Below are positions 1-12,826 of a stretch of 64,000 nucleotides of DNA, in pieces (position 1 is the stretch's first letter; each line of letters starts with the position of its first letter). The stretch comes from Pontederia crassipes. Its lineage: Eukaryota > Streptophyta > Magnoliopsida > Commelinales > Pontederiaceae. The notes beneath the pieces are model-generated. The model saw nothing but the letters and a program-made list of their open reading frames with translations. It was not told the origin of the DNA and did not search any database. The position numbers and the translations under genes were made by a program. Location: the NCBI GenBank assembly GCA_030549335.1, contig CM060194.1, positions 13,084,171 through 13,148,170 on the forward strand. The letters are read 5' to 3'.

Positions 1-1087
1 GAGCTGCCATCCTATACACCCCAACTCCCGTTGGTAAATGTGAAGGTTTCACTCCAATAAAATTAATAAAAGCTATATATACTACATAAATCCAATATAC
101 CCTACCACATCATAACCTTAGAATTTACAAAATGAAGCTATAGAGAGTTTATAATTTGTAAATTTTAATTTATTAATTATTCATGTTCTTATAGTTTTCT
201 AGAAAATATTTTTCATTATATTTTGATATTATTTTAAAATTTATTATCACTAAACTAATATATATATATATATTATACACACACTCTCTATGTATTTATA
301 TCTCAAGTTTACGATATGATTCTACCTTTCCTAAAATGAATTTAGGTAAAAATTTGAATTTGACAACTTGATTATATGTTTGATCATGGCCGAGGTATGA
401 AAGAAAGTCATGTTTTTGTCCTCAGATCTTAATCCAATTAACACAAGATTTACTCCACAGCTTATTACTAAGCTTCCTAACTAAAGCCATATTCTTATGA
501 TAAGTAGAGCTAAGTTGGTCTAACTCACCCTCATAAACGCCATGCAAATTAAGCATATTTGAGTTGAAAGCATGAAATATGATGTTTGTTTTGGCCGCAA
601 GTAGTTCCAAATTTCCCATACACTCTGTATTATGGACTAAGATTTTCTTCTTGATTTCATTAAGTGAGTAGCATTAATTTCCTATCAATTTCCCTAGTGG
701 CCCATTCCCTCATGACTGTTTCCTTGAACTTATAACAAAAAAAATGTTTGAGTGGAGTATTAAGCAACAGTAAAGAATAATCTGAAGTACAACATGGAAG
801 AGTAATGAGGTCCAACTCCATGAATTTTTTTAAGCAAATGATGATTAACAAGAAGTCTGTCCAACTTACATAGGATTTTAGCTATACCACGCCAATTTTA
901 TGCACTATGGTCTTTTATGCACTAAAAGCTGAAAAAGTTTAAAGAAAAAAGGACAACTTTTATGCACTAAACTTTGATCAAATAATTGACTATGATCTTA
1001 TTAGATTCTGGATGAATGATGAATATCAAAGTTGTAGAGAATCTTGTTAGCTATCCATAGAATTTAAGATTATCTAATTTGAATAGC
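1..1087. other. AT-rich intergenic DNA
   Basis: No gene, RNA gene or clear transposon is visible. The stretch is AT-rich, with a short TA run near 255-275. Open frames here are short, lack family motifs and are best read as chance. Confidence 0.6.
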
Positions 1088-2117
1088 TGTGCAAAACGTT
1101 ATGCTCAAAATAGTGTAAGGCGGTCAACCTATCGATCGACACAAAAAAAAGTCGATCGAGACTATACCGGTCGACCGAATACGAGATGCCGATCGACCGA
1201 ACAATACATAAGATGTCCCGGTCAACATTGAGATGATACCGATCAATCGATTAGGCGTAGAAACTGATGAAATCGTGCAACGATCACATAGACCGGTCCA
1301 GATGTGCGTTCGACTGGCATCTGAGTCAAATGAACAATAACGGTCAATTTTGGATAAGAAAATTGTGGAACAAATTCTAAATGAATTTTTCACATACTAG
1401 ATCCTATAAAAGAAGTGCCAAAGTCAGAAGCAAAAGCACTCATCTATTCATTGAAGAAAAACTTTAAGTTATAAAAGAAGACATTTTTCTTGGCGTAGCT
1501 AGGACCCCTCCCATCATGTTTGAGCCTATGTTCAAACCGCTTCAGTTTGGAGGCTTCATAAGTATGCAATTGGATTCGGTAGCAAGGTCAAGCCCCTATT
1601 CATTTTAAAGTTTTTTCTTCTTTCTCTCTTCTCTTCTTGTGAGCATAGAATTGTAAAAGAGAGAAACAAATTGTTCTAAAAATTGAGAGAGCTCCTGTGT
1701 AAAAGAAATTTCATATCTTACCTCTTGAGCGAGAGAAAATATTAGCTTTATAGGATGAGAGATTTGCCTTATCTCTCGAAGTGAAGAAAATATAGCTGTG
1801 TAAATGGCTTTCTTCCTTGCCCCATTTGGAACAAAGGAAGTGCTTTAGTGAAATCTCCGACGATCTCAAGGTCGAGAAGTCGGAGCGGGAACATAGACCA
1901 AAGTGTGGCCGAACCTCGTCAACAACCACCTATGTTATCGTGTTTGATTTCTCTCGCTCTCTCCCTCTCATATTATGCTTATGATATGTTTTGATTTGTT
2001 TTGATTTAAAGATTTATTAATCGATTTTAAGCTTCCGCAATGATTTTCGTATAATCGATATTTTTATTTTTAACACCATTCACTCCCCCCTCTCTTGGTG
2101 CCCTTTGGGATCCAACA
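1088..2117 (+). mobile_element. Probable solo LTR, Ty1/copia (Maximus/SIRE-like), fossil
   Basis: The stretch begins TGTG and ends in a C-run followed by GGATCCAACA, the usual close of plant copia LTRs. A U3-like part rich in CGATCGACC motifs (about 1115-1350) is followed by a TATA-like box, CCTATAAAAG, near 1404. A downstream leader with GAACCTCGTCAAC near 1912 is typical of Maximus/SIRE LTR 3' parts. No internal retrotransposon region follows, so it reads as a solo LTR. It is related in layout and sequence to 30872-32272. The 5' edge is uncertain and no clean target duplication was found, so it is probably old. Confidence 0.55.
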
Positions 2118-2275
2118 CGTATTTGGTAATGATAGATGAGACACTCAATAAGATTTTTTTTTGCATTCATAAGGAATAAAACACTTTTTTGAAGAGAGGA
2201 GTAATCGCTTACCACTCCAACCAACCTCTGTTGATACCATCATCAAGATACTTGTGATGAAATATTTCCATCACA

Positions 2276-2284
2276 TATTCTTTT
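2276..2284. repeat. Left 9-bp target-site duplication of the Mutator-like element
   Basis: TATTCTTTT abuts the left TIR and is repeated exactly at 4989-4997 next to the right TIR. Confidence 0.85.
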
Positions 2285-3275
2285 GGATTTAATGGGGGTC
2301 CTCCCCCTGTAAGGGCGGAGGAACCCCCTACTCCCATCCGCGCCCGTCGGATGGAGATCCGACGGACGCGGGTTTTTTGGACGGTTTAGGGTAATAAATC
2401 CAATTTTTTTTGTCAAAATCAATTTTTTCGGACTGCGCTCATCTCTCTTCTCCCTCCCTCTCTCGCTCTCCCTCTCTCATCTCCATCCCTCTCGCGCTCA
2501 ACTCTCTTCTCCCTCCCTCTCTCCCTCATCTCTCTTCTCCCTCCCTCTCTCACCCGGCGTCGACGGCCAGATCAGGCCGCTCGGCGGCCGGATCTGACTG
2601 CAGGCGGCCAGATCTGGCCGCTCAACGGCCGATTTGGCACGGTCGGCCGGATCTGGCTGCCCAGCGATTGCCCGCATCAGATAGGCCACCTCGGCGGCCG
2701 GATCTGGCTGTGAGCGGCCGGATCTGGCCGCTCAGTGGCCGATCTAGCGCAAGCGGCCGGATCTGGCTGCCCGCGTCGGATCTGACGAGGGCGGCTGGAT
2801 CTGGCCGCCCAGCCGCTCTCGCCCCCCTCCGACGCTCTCGCCGAGGGCGTTGCCGCTCTACCCCCCTCCGCCGCTCTCGCCGAGGCCGCTGCCACTCTCG
2901 CCCCCTCCGCTGCTCTCGCCGAGGCCGCCGCCGCTCTCGCCCCCATCCGCCGCCTCGCCACCCTCCGCCGCTCTCGCCGAGGCCGCCGCCGCTCTCGCCC
3001 CCGTCTGCGGCTCTCACCCCCCTCCACCGCTCTCGTCGAGGCCGCCGCCGCTCTCGTCGAGGCCGCCGCCGCTCTCGTCGAGGCCGCCGCCGCTCTCGCC
3101 GAGGCCGCCGTTGCCTCGCCCACTCGCAGCCTCTGTCGCCACCGCCCTCTCACCGCCTCCACCGCCGCCACCTCGCAGCCTCGGCCGCCTTTCCCACTCG
3201 CCGCGATCACTGCCGCGCCGCGTAGATGATTTGGATGTAATCCTAAGTGTTCGAAAATTAGTTAAGCTTGTTTGG

Positions 3276-3560
3276 AATTGATACACTTTTACATATTTTT
3301 CCGTCTGTCATATGTATCACATATTCGCGGAATGACATGATTGATACACTTTTACATGTTTTTTCGTCTGTCATATGTATCACATATTCGCGGAATGACA
3401 TGTTTGTATTTCGTAAACGACGTCGAGCTCATAACCCTCGGAACGACGTTTTTATCTCGGACGCTTTTATCACATATCCTCGGAACGACGTTTGTATTAC
3501 ATACTCGGGACGTTTGTATCACATATTCTCGAAACGACATTTTTATCATATACTCAGAAC
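3276..3560 (+). repeat. Tandem repeat, about 61-bp unit, decaying into shorter units
   Basis: Two nearly identical copies of a 61-bp unit (TTGATACACTTTTACAT through GCGGAATGACATG) lie at about 3278-3402. Degenerate shorter units on the theme TCGGAACGACGTTT follow to about 3560. This is in the core of the Mutator-like element, between its TIRs. Confidence 0.75.
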
Positions 3561-3841
3561 GACGTCGAGCTCGTAACCTTCAGATACGACATCGATGACG
3601 TATGTTTATATCACATTACAACATCGACATGAATCAATTACATTTCCAAATGTAGAACACATTACAATGAAATCACATTTTTCATAAATCAACATCGACA
3701 TGAACACATTACAAACACATTACAATGAATCAATTACATTCCCATTCTCGGCGAGGCTTCTCTCCCATTCTCGGCGAGGCTTCTCGATGCGATCACAAAC
3801 TTCGACAATATTCATCCTAAATAAATAAAAAAATCACATGA

Positions 3842-3990
3842 CAGGCGGCGTGCGGTGGCGGCATGCGAGGGTCAGGCGGCGTGCGATGGCGGCATGCGAG
3901 GGTCAGGCGGCGTGCGGTGGCGGCATGCGAGGGTCCGGCGGCGTCGGTGCAACGGTGGCATGCGAGGGTCCGGCGGCGTCGGTGCGATGT
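3842..3990 (+). repeat. GC-rich tandem repeat, about 28-30 bp unit
   Basis: About five copies of a unit containing GGCGGCATGCGAGGGTC run head to tail inside the Mutator-like element, just before the right GC-rich arm. Open frames on both strands through it are repeat-driven. Confidence 0.75.
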
Positions 3991-5679
3991 TGGAACATGG
4001 ATCCGGCACGGCGATGTTAGAGCGTGATCGCGGCGGAGCGGTGTCGGAGCGTGGTCGCGTCAGGCGGCCAGATCGGCCGTCAGGAGGCCAGATACGGCCG
4101 CCCGCCCGCGCCAATTTCGGTCGCCAGGCGGCCATATCCGGCCGCCCGTAGCCAGATCCGATCGCCTCAGCGGCCGATCTGGCTACCTGCAGTCAGATCC
4201 GACCGCTGGGCGACCAGATCCGGCCGCCCTCGTCAGATCGCCCGCCGAGCGGTCGGATTTGGCCGCCCGCAGCCAGATAGATCCAGTTGCCGAGGCGGTT
4301 GATATGATGTGGGCAGCTAGATCCGACCGCTGGGAGGCCAGATCCGGCCGCCCGCGCCAGATCGACCGCCCGCAGCCAAATCTGGCCGCTGAGGCGGCCG
4401 ATCTGACGCGGGCAGCCAGATCCGGCCGCTCGCGCCAGATCGGCCACCGAGCGGCCAGATCCAGCCGCTCGCAGCCAGATCCGACCGCTCGCAGCCAGAT
4501 CCGACCGTCGAGGCGACTGATCTGACGCAGGCAGCCGCTGGGCAGCCAGATCCGGCCGCCCGCGCCAAATCTGCCGCCGAGTGTCCAGATCTGGCCGTCC
4601 GCAGTCAAATTTGACCACCGAGCGGCCAGATCTGGCCGGCCGCAGTCAGATCCGGCCGCCGTCGACGCCAGGCAAGAGAGGGAGGAAGAAGAGAGATGAG
4701 CGCGAGAGGGAGAGAGAAGAGAGAGGGAGAGCGAGAGAGGGAGGGAGAAGCGAGAGGGAGAGGGTGAAGAGAGAGCGAGAGAGGGAGAGGGTGAAGAGAG
4801 AGAGAGAGAGAGAGGGAGGGAGAAGAGAGATGAGCGCGGTCCGAAAAAAATTGATTTTGACAAAAAAATCGGATTTATTACCCTAAACCGTCCAAAAAAC
4901 CCGTGCCCGTCGGATCTCCATCCGACGGGCGCGGATGGGGGGAGGGGGTTCCTCCCCCCTTACAGGGGGGAGGACCCCCATTAAATCCTATTCTTTTACA
5001 TGGTTATCTTTGATGTTGTCATCTTAAAACTAATTAATAATGATTAAATAAAACCCTCAGACACTTTAAAGACAACAGCAATATATTTATGATAGAAACA
5101 ACTATATCTTTCCATATAATAAATTCAGCTCAGTACTCAAATAGTTGTAATAAATTATACGGATCGTCCCCCAACTTGAGGCAATATCTCAATGGTCCTC
5201 TAACTTCAATTTGTAACTAGATTATTTCCCAACTTTATTTTTCTTATACGTGTTATCCTCCTGACCTATTCTCAGTTACACTACTAATGTGGCACAAGAA
5301 AAGTAATAAAATAATATAAATATATAATAAAATAATATTGAAAATCAATAAAAAGAGGCAACAACCGTCATGGATCTAGTTTAAGGGGGCCGGTAAAGGG
5401 GCGCCGACCCCCTCTACAAACTCGTCGAGACGTGGTGAGTTCGCATTGGGGTGCTGATGTCCCCTTCTCTCTCACAAGCACGAGAGAGGAAAAAAGGGCC
5501 GACGCCCCTCTTTCTCTTTTGTGCACGTCGGCGAGCGTCCGAGAGAGGAAAAGGGGTCCCCTCTATGTGAGCTCGTCGGAGAGGAGAGGGGAAGGGGCGC
5601 CGACCCCATTACTCCGACTCCGATGAGGGTCTATTTTTTTATTTTTATTCTATCACTACAAGAAAACCGCCTTTTACCG

Positions 5680-6290
5680 ACGGTCCTAACCGTCGGTAAA
5701 ATGGCCAGATCCGTCGGAAATCACGATTTCCAATGGTTCTTTCGACGGACAGTGTCCGTGCGAAAAAGGGGCATCGCAAATATTTTGCGACAGTTTCTTC
5801 TGAACCATCGGTATTACAGACGGTCTAGCTGGCGGACGTGGCAGTCGAACGTTAAATATCGACGGGGCGAACCGATAATATTATCGACGGTTAGGACCGC
5901 CGATATATATCGACGGTTTGAACCGACAATAATATTGATGGTTCGAGCCGTCGATATTTATCGGCGGCTTAAACCGTCGATAGTATCGGCGGTTCGTGCC
6001 GTCGATATCTATCGGCGGCTTGAACCGTGGATACTGTTGACGGTTTTAACCGTAGATATCTATCGGCGACTTGAACCGTGGATACTATCGACGTTTTAAC
6101 CGTCGATATCTATCATCGACTTGAACCGTGGATACTATCGACGGTTTTAACCGTCGATATATATCGGTGGCTTGAACCGTTGATAGTATCGATGGTTCAA
6201 ACCGTCGACAATCTTGTATCGACGATTTTACTCGTGGGCTACGACCGTCGATAATTGCGTACCGACAGATATAACCGTCGGTAAGTATCG
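5680..6290. repeat. CACTA left subterminal repeat array
   Basis: Many direct and inverted copies of a motif around AACCGTCGATA and its complement TATCGACGGTT are spaced about 20-35 bp apart. In En/Spm such subterminal motifs bind the TNPA-type protein; that role is inferred from the family. An open frame covers much of the array but encodes only the repeat. Confidence 0.85.
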
Positions 6291-7255
6291 AAAAGTCCGC
6301 TGAATATTACAATATTTCAGCTGTTTCCGATTAAAAAAAATAGTGAATTCACAGATAATTCACACATATAATACAACACATTTGATGCATAATGGAATGG
6401 CATAACGTAATTCACAGATAATTCACATCACATCACATCACAGTTCAATTACATCACATCACAGATAATTCAATTCAGCATAACGTAATCCAAACATGAT
6501 CCATAATGGAACGAGATAATGGAACGGCACAATTAATTCACATAATCCAAACATGAAACAAATTGAACATCACATAATGGGACGGCATAACGTCTTTGTC
6601 ATGACGAAGAGCTAAAGTTCAATTGGCATAACGTCTTGGTCGCGAAACATCACTGCACAAAATTGAAATAGAGTAAAAGTTATAACATATGAAAATGCAA
6701 AAAAAAAAAACATGAATTCAGTTTTGTTAAGTGTTGAAGAGCAAAATCTAAAGTGCGCACTAAATTGAATCTAAAATCTAAAATATAAAAACATAATTTG
6801 AATTTAACATCAACAGAATTTGATAAATTTAATAGAAGATGCGTAAACTAACAAGCTAACGCTGAATCTCAAAATTGAAGCAAAATCGAGCATAATCATC
6901 CAAAATAATAGAAAGAGGCATATGACTTTTAATCATCATTACCATTTAAATCCAAAATGCCAAAGTTATCATTAAAATAAGGTTGCTAAGTTTTTTTCCT
7001 ATGATTTCATGTGGTGATCAGGAAGTATGTTGAAGTTCATGGCCAATCACGAAAAAATAGGAAACATAAACTACAAGTATATTTATTTATACTAAGTACT
7101 GCCATTTACATGATTCAGCTGTCTGCACTCTATTTCCGGTGAAAACTTTGAAAGTCTACAGATCTAACTGAAAGGGATGAAGAGTAAAAACTAAGTTAGT
7201 ACCCATGTTGATGTCAAAGTGCATATGAATCTAATGAGTACAATGAACCATCATA
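6291..7255. other. CACTA 3' non-coding region
   Basis: AT-rich DNA between the left subterminal array and the last exon of the Transposase_24-like gene. Tandem-like CACATCACATCACAG and TAATTCACA tracts lie near 6355-6560. No gene is seen. Confidence 0.6.
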
Positions 7256-9168
7256 TTAAAGCAAATTCCAAAAATAGTTATGTATTATATATGAATCTAC
7301 ATCGGCGTCGTCGTCATTCAATTCACCACACATGAAGGCACGCATCATTCTCTTCATTTCAAGCCTGTTACGACGTTCGCGTTCTTCGAATTCCTTTCTG
7401 ACCTCTTCCCTAATCTTGATAGTCACCTGATCCACAATTTCTTGCATACTAGAAGGAGATGAACCTGAAGTACTTCGTCGACCATATCCAATATCTGTGT
7501 CACTCACAGAAGATCCAAGTCCGTAAATGTGACCCTTCTTCACGCCGACGTGGTCCGTCCAAAGTTGTCTTGGGGTCAACGGTGTGGTCCCCTCCTGTGT
7601 GGCTTGCGTAATATGATCAACTTCTTTTGTTTTATAAGACTCCTGAAATATAAAGAAAATAATTAACTACAAACGATGACTAGGTGATCGACTTCAAAGT
7701 TTTGTTAATTAATTATTAACTTGCAATTTGAAAAAAAATAAAGGCACAAAAATTTACATACATATGTCTCCCGGGCATAATTCAAAACCCATTCTTTGTT
7801 CTTCTTCTGATGGGTTCGGAGAAATATTTAATCCTGAGTAGGTGGTCTACCCGTCTCTTTCTCCTGCAATGAGATAATATTTTAAAATTTACAACTTAAA
7901 GTATAATATTTTCTCGACACTTACTATTTTCTTAAAGTATAATATTTCGTCCTGACTTCGGAGAAAGACCTTATCATTTTCTTAGCAATCATGCTCGTGG
8001 ATAGACATCCGCCCGAATGCAAGCACGCTCCTTGGTCGGACTCTCGACTGGTTTTTGCTTTTTCACATTTCATTTTGTACTCCTCGGTGGACCACTTTCC
8101 TAGCAAATCAATCCAAACGACCTCGGGGATCCAATTGGGTCGTTCTCCGTCAGCTCGAGCTTCAGAAAGCATCGCGGACAATCTCTTCGAGCACCGAGAG
8201 TTAAAAGCCTTCCACATTTTTTTCGTATGCTCGGGCTCCCACCACACATCAGCCTGTAAGTGTTTAAAAATAATTAATGTATTATGAAGAAAAATATTAA
8301 TGATCATGTTGTCTTCTAATGATACCTGAAATTCATTAAATAACATCTGTCTCGTGGCATAAGGAACTTCCTTCCATGTAAGCCACGCTTCAGTATACCT
8401 ATGTCGTAACACTTTAGTAACTGCTGCAACCGCTAGTTTCAACGGTACAAATCTGGAAGGACATAGAATTATAAAATGTCATGGCTGAATCAAAGCATGA
8501 ATAAGGATTCGATATACATAAAATAACACTTACCCTAAATTCCCATCTGGCTGCACGTATGCTTTGTAAACACGATTTGACGAAGCCTGGTCTGAGTCTT
8601 CCACGGAACAATGAGCTCTGACGGGTTGTTGTGGCAATTGTGTATCCAAGTCCGCAATATCAGCGTGAGAAGAAGGACCCGGGGGAGAAGAAGAATGTTC
8701 TATTATGCGAATGCCCGTGGCTGATCTAGGAGCTGACGGAGGAAAAGAACGCTCTGTTATGCGAATGCCCGTTACTGATATAGGAGCAGACAGAGTACTG
8801 AGAGCTCTAGGGATAACCGACTCCTTTCCTTTGTTTTTACTTTTAACAAATCGATACATCTGCATAGTACAAAATTTATTCCAAGTCAAATTCACAATTG
8901 ACAAAAAATTCAAATGTCACAACGTCTCGACCTGACTATGTTCGGCTACGTCTTGTGTTGCATCTTGAGGAATGGAATTATACGTATAACTCGAGAACCA
9001 ATTCCTAATATTCGGAGGCGCTTATAAAAAATAAACAAATTAATTCGAATAAGCTTTTACGAAAAATTCTTCTGATCATTATTTCAACCACTCACGAGAT
9101 GGTAGCGAATATAAGAATGCATCGTACGCGTCAGGCATCCGTTGATCCGATTGTTTGTCCACATGCAT
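7256..9168 (-). pseudogene. CACTA second gene: Transposase_24 (Ptta/En/Spm) type protein, degraded
   Basis: Minus-strand exon-like blocks can be followed from a start at about 9168: MHVDKQSDQRMPDAY, then a block around 9017-8930, then about 8866-8534 (Ser/Pro-rich linker), 8455-8324 (AVAAVTKVLRHRY), 8252-7924, about 7865-7765, and 7643-7256. The WWEPEHTKKMWKAF and GACLHSGGCLS segments match the plant Transposase_24 family. The C-terminal MQEIVDQVTIKIREE stretch looks helical or coiled-coil. In maize Spm the corresponding product (TNPA) binds the subterminal repeats; the same role is inferred here. A TAA interrupts the conserved block near 7834 (TQD-stop-IFLRTH), so no full product is expected. 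Splice sites were placed by eye. Confidence 0.75.
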
Positions 9169-9315
9169 CGCTAACGCCTCAAACAAACTATTGCCTCAAA
9201 TAAAATGAATATGAGTCGTAAATGAACAATCCATAAGATGACAACATTCGTAATAAAATATCCTAGTCGTAAGGTAAAAAAAATTGATAATTCGTGACGA
9301 CAAGTAAAGACACAT

Positions 9316-12300
9316 TTACTCATCATCTGAATTTCCACATGATTGGTACTCGTCATCATCATCATTAGAAGTCATCGTAGTTTCAAATTTATCTTCGTCC
9401 GAATCATTTTCATCATTTTGTATGTCGACGTTATCGAAGTCTTCAAATACGTGTTCCGAATCCTGTAGATCGTCGACTAATTCGGTGTCGACAATAGGGG
9501 CCACAGACGTCTGCGAGTCATCTTGAAAGGCACATTGCAATGCACCATCAACTTCTATCCTGCTTCTTGCCTTCATCTTTATTACAACCCACCATTGTGA
9601 TTTGTCCCTGGTCTTCTCCGGATATGGCACATAATATACTTGTCTTGTAGAAGACGGAATAATGAAAGGATCAAAACGAACATAACATCTATTGTGACGT
9701 ATTTCAACTATTTTTAAATCTTTGTGAATTCGCATCCCTCTCCTTTCCTTTGGATCAAACCAATTACACTCAAATAATGTGACTTTATTACCTCCAGTAT
9801 ATTGCAGCTGAATAATGTCTCTGAGAACACCGTAGTAGTCACGCTCATTTTCTCCGTCCGTGGATCCCACGACACATACTCCACTGTTCACGGTTTTCTT
9901 CCCGATCGACCAAGTTTTAGTGTGAAACTTATAACCATTCACAAAATACACCGGCCAACTTTTCACCTCTCGAGCCGGTCCCCATGCCAAATTATGGAGA
10001 CCAGATGCCGTGCCGGTATTGAGAACCTAATATGAAAATAAATGAGTATAGTAGACGCTGAAGACATCAAATTGTTTAGAATATTTTGAGAATTACCTGT
10101 TCCTTAAACCACGGTGCGAAGTCATTCTCGATTCTATCTTGTACATGTTCTTCAGGGACAATGTAGTATTGCAAGAAAGCACTACATACGAAGTGATGGC
10201 TAAATCAAAATAGTGTTTGGAAAGACGTTAAAGAAAAGAACGCATGGATATTAAACTTACTTAATGTAGCCTTGCACCTCCGGCGTATTTAGAAGGACAT
10301 GTTTCGTGGCAGACTTGAATTCTGCATCACTGAGCCATCTACTCCTTGGCTTCCCAAAATATCGTCCTAACTGATTGAAGAGCGACAAAGATGCCACATC
10401 AGACTGTTCTTCTGGAACTTCATCATTTCGATGGACTCTGGTCCTCGCACACTTAACATGGGACTCGAAGTAGTAAGAACATAAGTATGAAATCTCCTGA
10501 ATCATATACGCTTCACAAATGGATCCTTCGACACGTGCTTTGTTCTTAATCGTCCTTTTTATTCGATTGAGATATCTTTCAAAAGGATACATCCACCTAT
10601 ATTGTACTGGTCCACCTACCCTTGCCTCATATGGCAGATGAATAGGTAAGTGCTCCATGGAATCAAAGAATCCCGGTGGAAATATTCGTTCCAACTTACA
10701 TAATGTTATCGGAATATTACGTTCCAATTGGATCATATTTTCCACCGTTAATGTTGTAGAACACAATTCTTGGAAGAATTGACTCAACTCCGTTATCGAC
10801 TTCCAAATCTTATCCGGGAGTGAAGAAAAAGTAGTATGAAGCAAAGTTTCCATGAATATGTGGTAGTCGTGACTTTTCATGTCAAACAAACACAAGTTAT
10901 TCATGTCCACACATCGGGTCAGATTTGATGCATAACCATCCGACATTCTCAGCTCTTGGATCCAGTGACACACTTGGGTCTTCTGCTCCTTAGTGAGAAC
11001 ATAACTTGCTTTTGGTTTAGATAATCTTCCGTTAGGTAAAGTCACTAAGTGCAACTCTGGCCTTCGACAGTACTCCTTCAAATCTAGTCTCGCCTTGAGG
11101 TTGTCTTTTGTTTTACCCTTAATGTCCATTACGGTGTTGAATACATTTTCAAACACATTTCTCTCAATGTGCATGACGTCCAAGTTATGACGTATCAAAC
11201 AATCAGACCAATAAGGTAAATCCCAGAATATACTTCGTTTGGTCCAATTATGACAAACACATACTCATTGTATGTGACATTTGGGTCGTCGACAATTCTG
11301 CATAAAGCATTGACAATGCGACATAATTGAGCTCCTGAGCGTCTGACCGGAGGCATGCCTTCTACAACCCTATTCCGTCGAAATGTATTTCGATTATTTC
11401 TGTACGGATGATCAGCTGTAAGAAATCGTCTATGGCAATCAAACTAACTATTTTTACCCCCATTTCTCAAAGTGAACGCATCTGAGTGTTCCATGCAAGA
11501 TGGACAAGCTAATTTTTCTGTAGTCATCCAACCAGACAACATCCCGTAGGCTGAAAAGTCATTAACAATCCACAATAAGACAGCTCTCAATGTGAAATTT
11601 TGTTTGGTCGACACATCATAAGCGATAACACCATTCCACAGTTCTTTTAACTCGTCTATTAGAGGCTATAAATACACGTCTATCCTCTGTTTAGGACTCT
11701 GAGGACCAGGAATAATGCATGTCAAAAACATATAAGGTGCGGACATACAAAATCCAGGTGGAAAATTATAAGGTGTTATTGTTACCGGCCAACATGAATA
11801 AGGAACTGAAGTCTGACCATATGGTGTAAAACCATCTGCGCATAATCCGAGCCTTATGTTCCTTTGGTCCCTAGCAAAATCAGAATGCTTACGATCAAAA
11901 TGTTTCAACGCTTCATCATCCGATGGGTGAAGCATGACACCTTCAGAACTATTATGTTGTGCATGCCATTTCATTTGCGATGCTGACCCCATAGACGAGT
12001 ATAGTCTTTTAAGCCTTGGAATAAGAGGCAAATAATGCATTATTTTCACAGCGACTTGAGACTTATTAGTCACTCTATATCGTTCGGCCCCACAAAACTT
12101 GCATTCATTTAGATTGATGTCCTCGCCGTAATATAACATACAATCATCACGACAACAATCTATTTTAGTTGAGCCAAGACCAAGTTTACTGACCAATCTT
12201 TTTGTCCTATAAAAATTTTCAGGAATACGAGCCCCAGTTGGTGTGACATCTTTTAAAATATCTAGAAATGCATCAAAACATGCTTGTGAAATATTGTGAT

Positions 12301-12826
12301 CGGCTTTCAGATTCAACAATCTAACAGCAAGTGATAGTTCCAAATGACTTTCACACCCAGGCCATAAGGGTTGGCTCGATGCGTTTAGTAAGTCATAAAA
12401 ATCTCTTGCTTCTGGATTTGGTGCCTCTTCATTCTGCTCAAATCTAATATTGTCATACTCAGTTGCAGCTGCGTCATAAACAGACTGTTCATATTGCGAA
12501 GCAAATGTTGGTTCAGGATCCACAAAATGAAGACCTGGATTTGGGACGCTTGTCGAAGGCGCTCCTTCGCCTAAATCATCCCATTCTTAATAATTAGGTT
12601 TGAAACCCTTTCTATATAAGTGAACTTTGACAATCTCTATCGTATGTAACTTTGTGCTAGCACATTTCAAACAAGGACACCTAATTGTTCCCTTCCGCTG
12701 AAATTGTAAAGATTCACAAGCCACAGTAGCATAATAGTCAACGTCATCTATAAATTCTTGTGTCAAGCCTCTACGACCAGGATTATTTTTTTTGTACATC
12801 AATCGACGATCGTTCAAGTATAACAT
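9316..12826 (-). pseudogene. CACTA TNP2-like transposase, degraded
   Basis: Domains run in the usual TNP2 order: the N-terminal Transpos_assoc zinc-binding segment (12826-12590, CPCLKCAS), the Transposase_21 catalytic region (12523 to about 11190, including FCGAERYR and GLCADGFTPYGQ), DUF4218 (about 11200-10261, HNLDVMHIERNVFENV), and DUF4216 (10181-10097 and 10026-9316, FECNWFDP), ending in an acidic tail. GT-AG introns separate 10261, 10181-10097 and 10026. Decay is clear: in-frame stops at 12587-12589, 11666-11668 and about 11440, plus a one-base frame change near 11250. Family members cut and move CACTA elements. This copy cannot encode a full protein, although its DUF4218 and DUF4216 parts are still open. 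Confidence 0.85.

Larger units (their letters stand above)
2285..4988. mobile_element. Non-autonomous Mutator-like element with very long TIRs
   Basis: The element starts GGATTTAATGGGGGTCC and ends with the inverse of it. It is flanked by perfect 9-bp direct repeats, TATTCTTTT, at 2276-2284 and 4989-4997; a 9-bp duplication is typical of Mutator-like elements. The inverted repeats run through about 120 bp of near-perfect unique sequence, a pyrimidine-rich CTCTCCCTC tract, and then a GC-rich minisatellite built on GGCC-RGATCT-GGCC. They can be aligned to about 2815 on the left and 4170 on the right, so each TIR exceeds 500 bp. The core (about 3227-3990) holds short tandem repeats and no convincing gene. 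The open frames crossing the TIRs are low-complexity Pro/Ser/Arg strings and are not genes. Confidence 0.85.

Noticed and set aside
2410-3286. Long Pro/Ser/Arg/Ala-rich open frames on both strands
   Set aside because: They read through pyrimidine tracts and the GC-rich minisatellite of a TIR, appear in several frames at once, and have no domain or codon bias.
4183-4886. Open frames of 226, 141, 101 and 92 residues in the right TIR
   Set aside because: Mirror image of the left-TIR artefact; repeat-driven on both strands.
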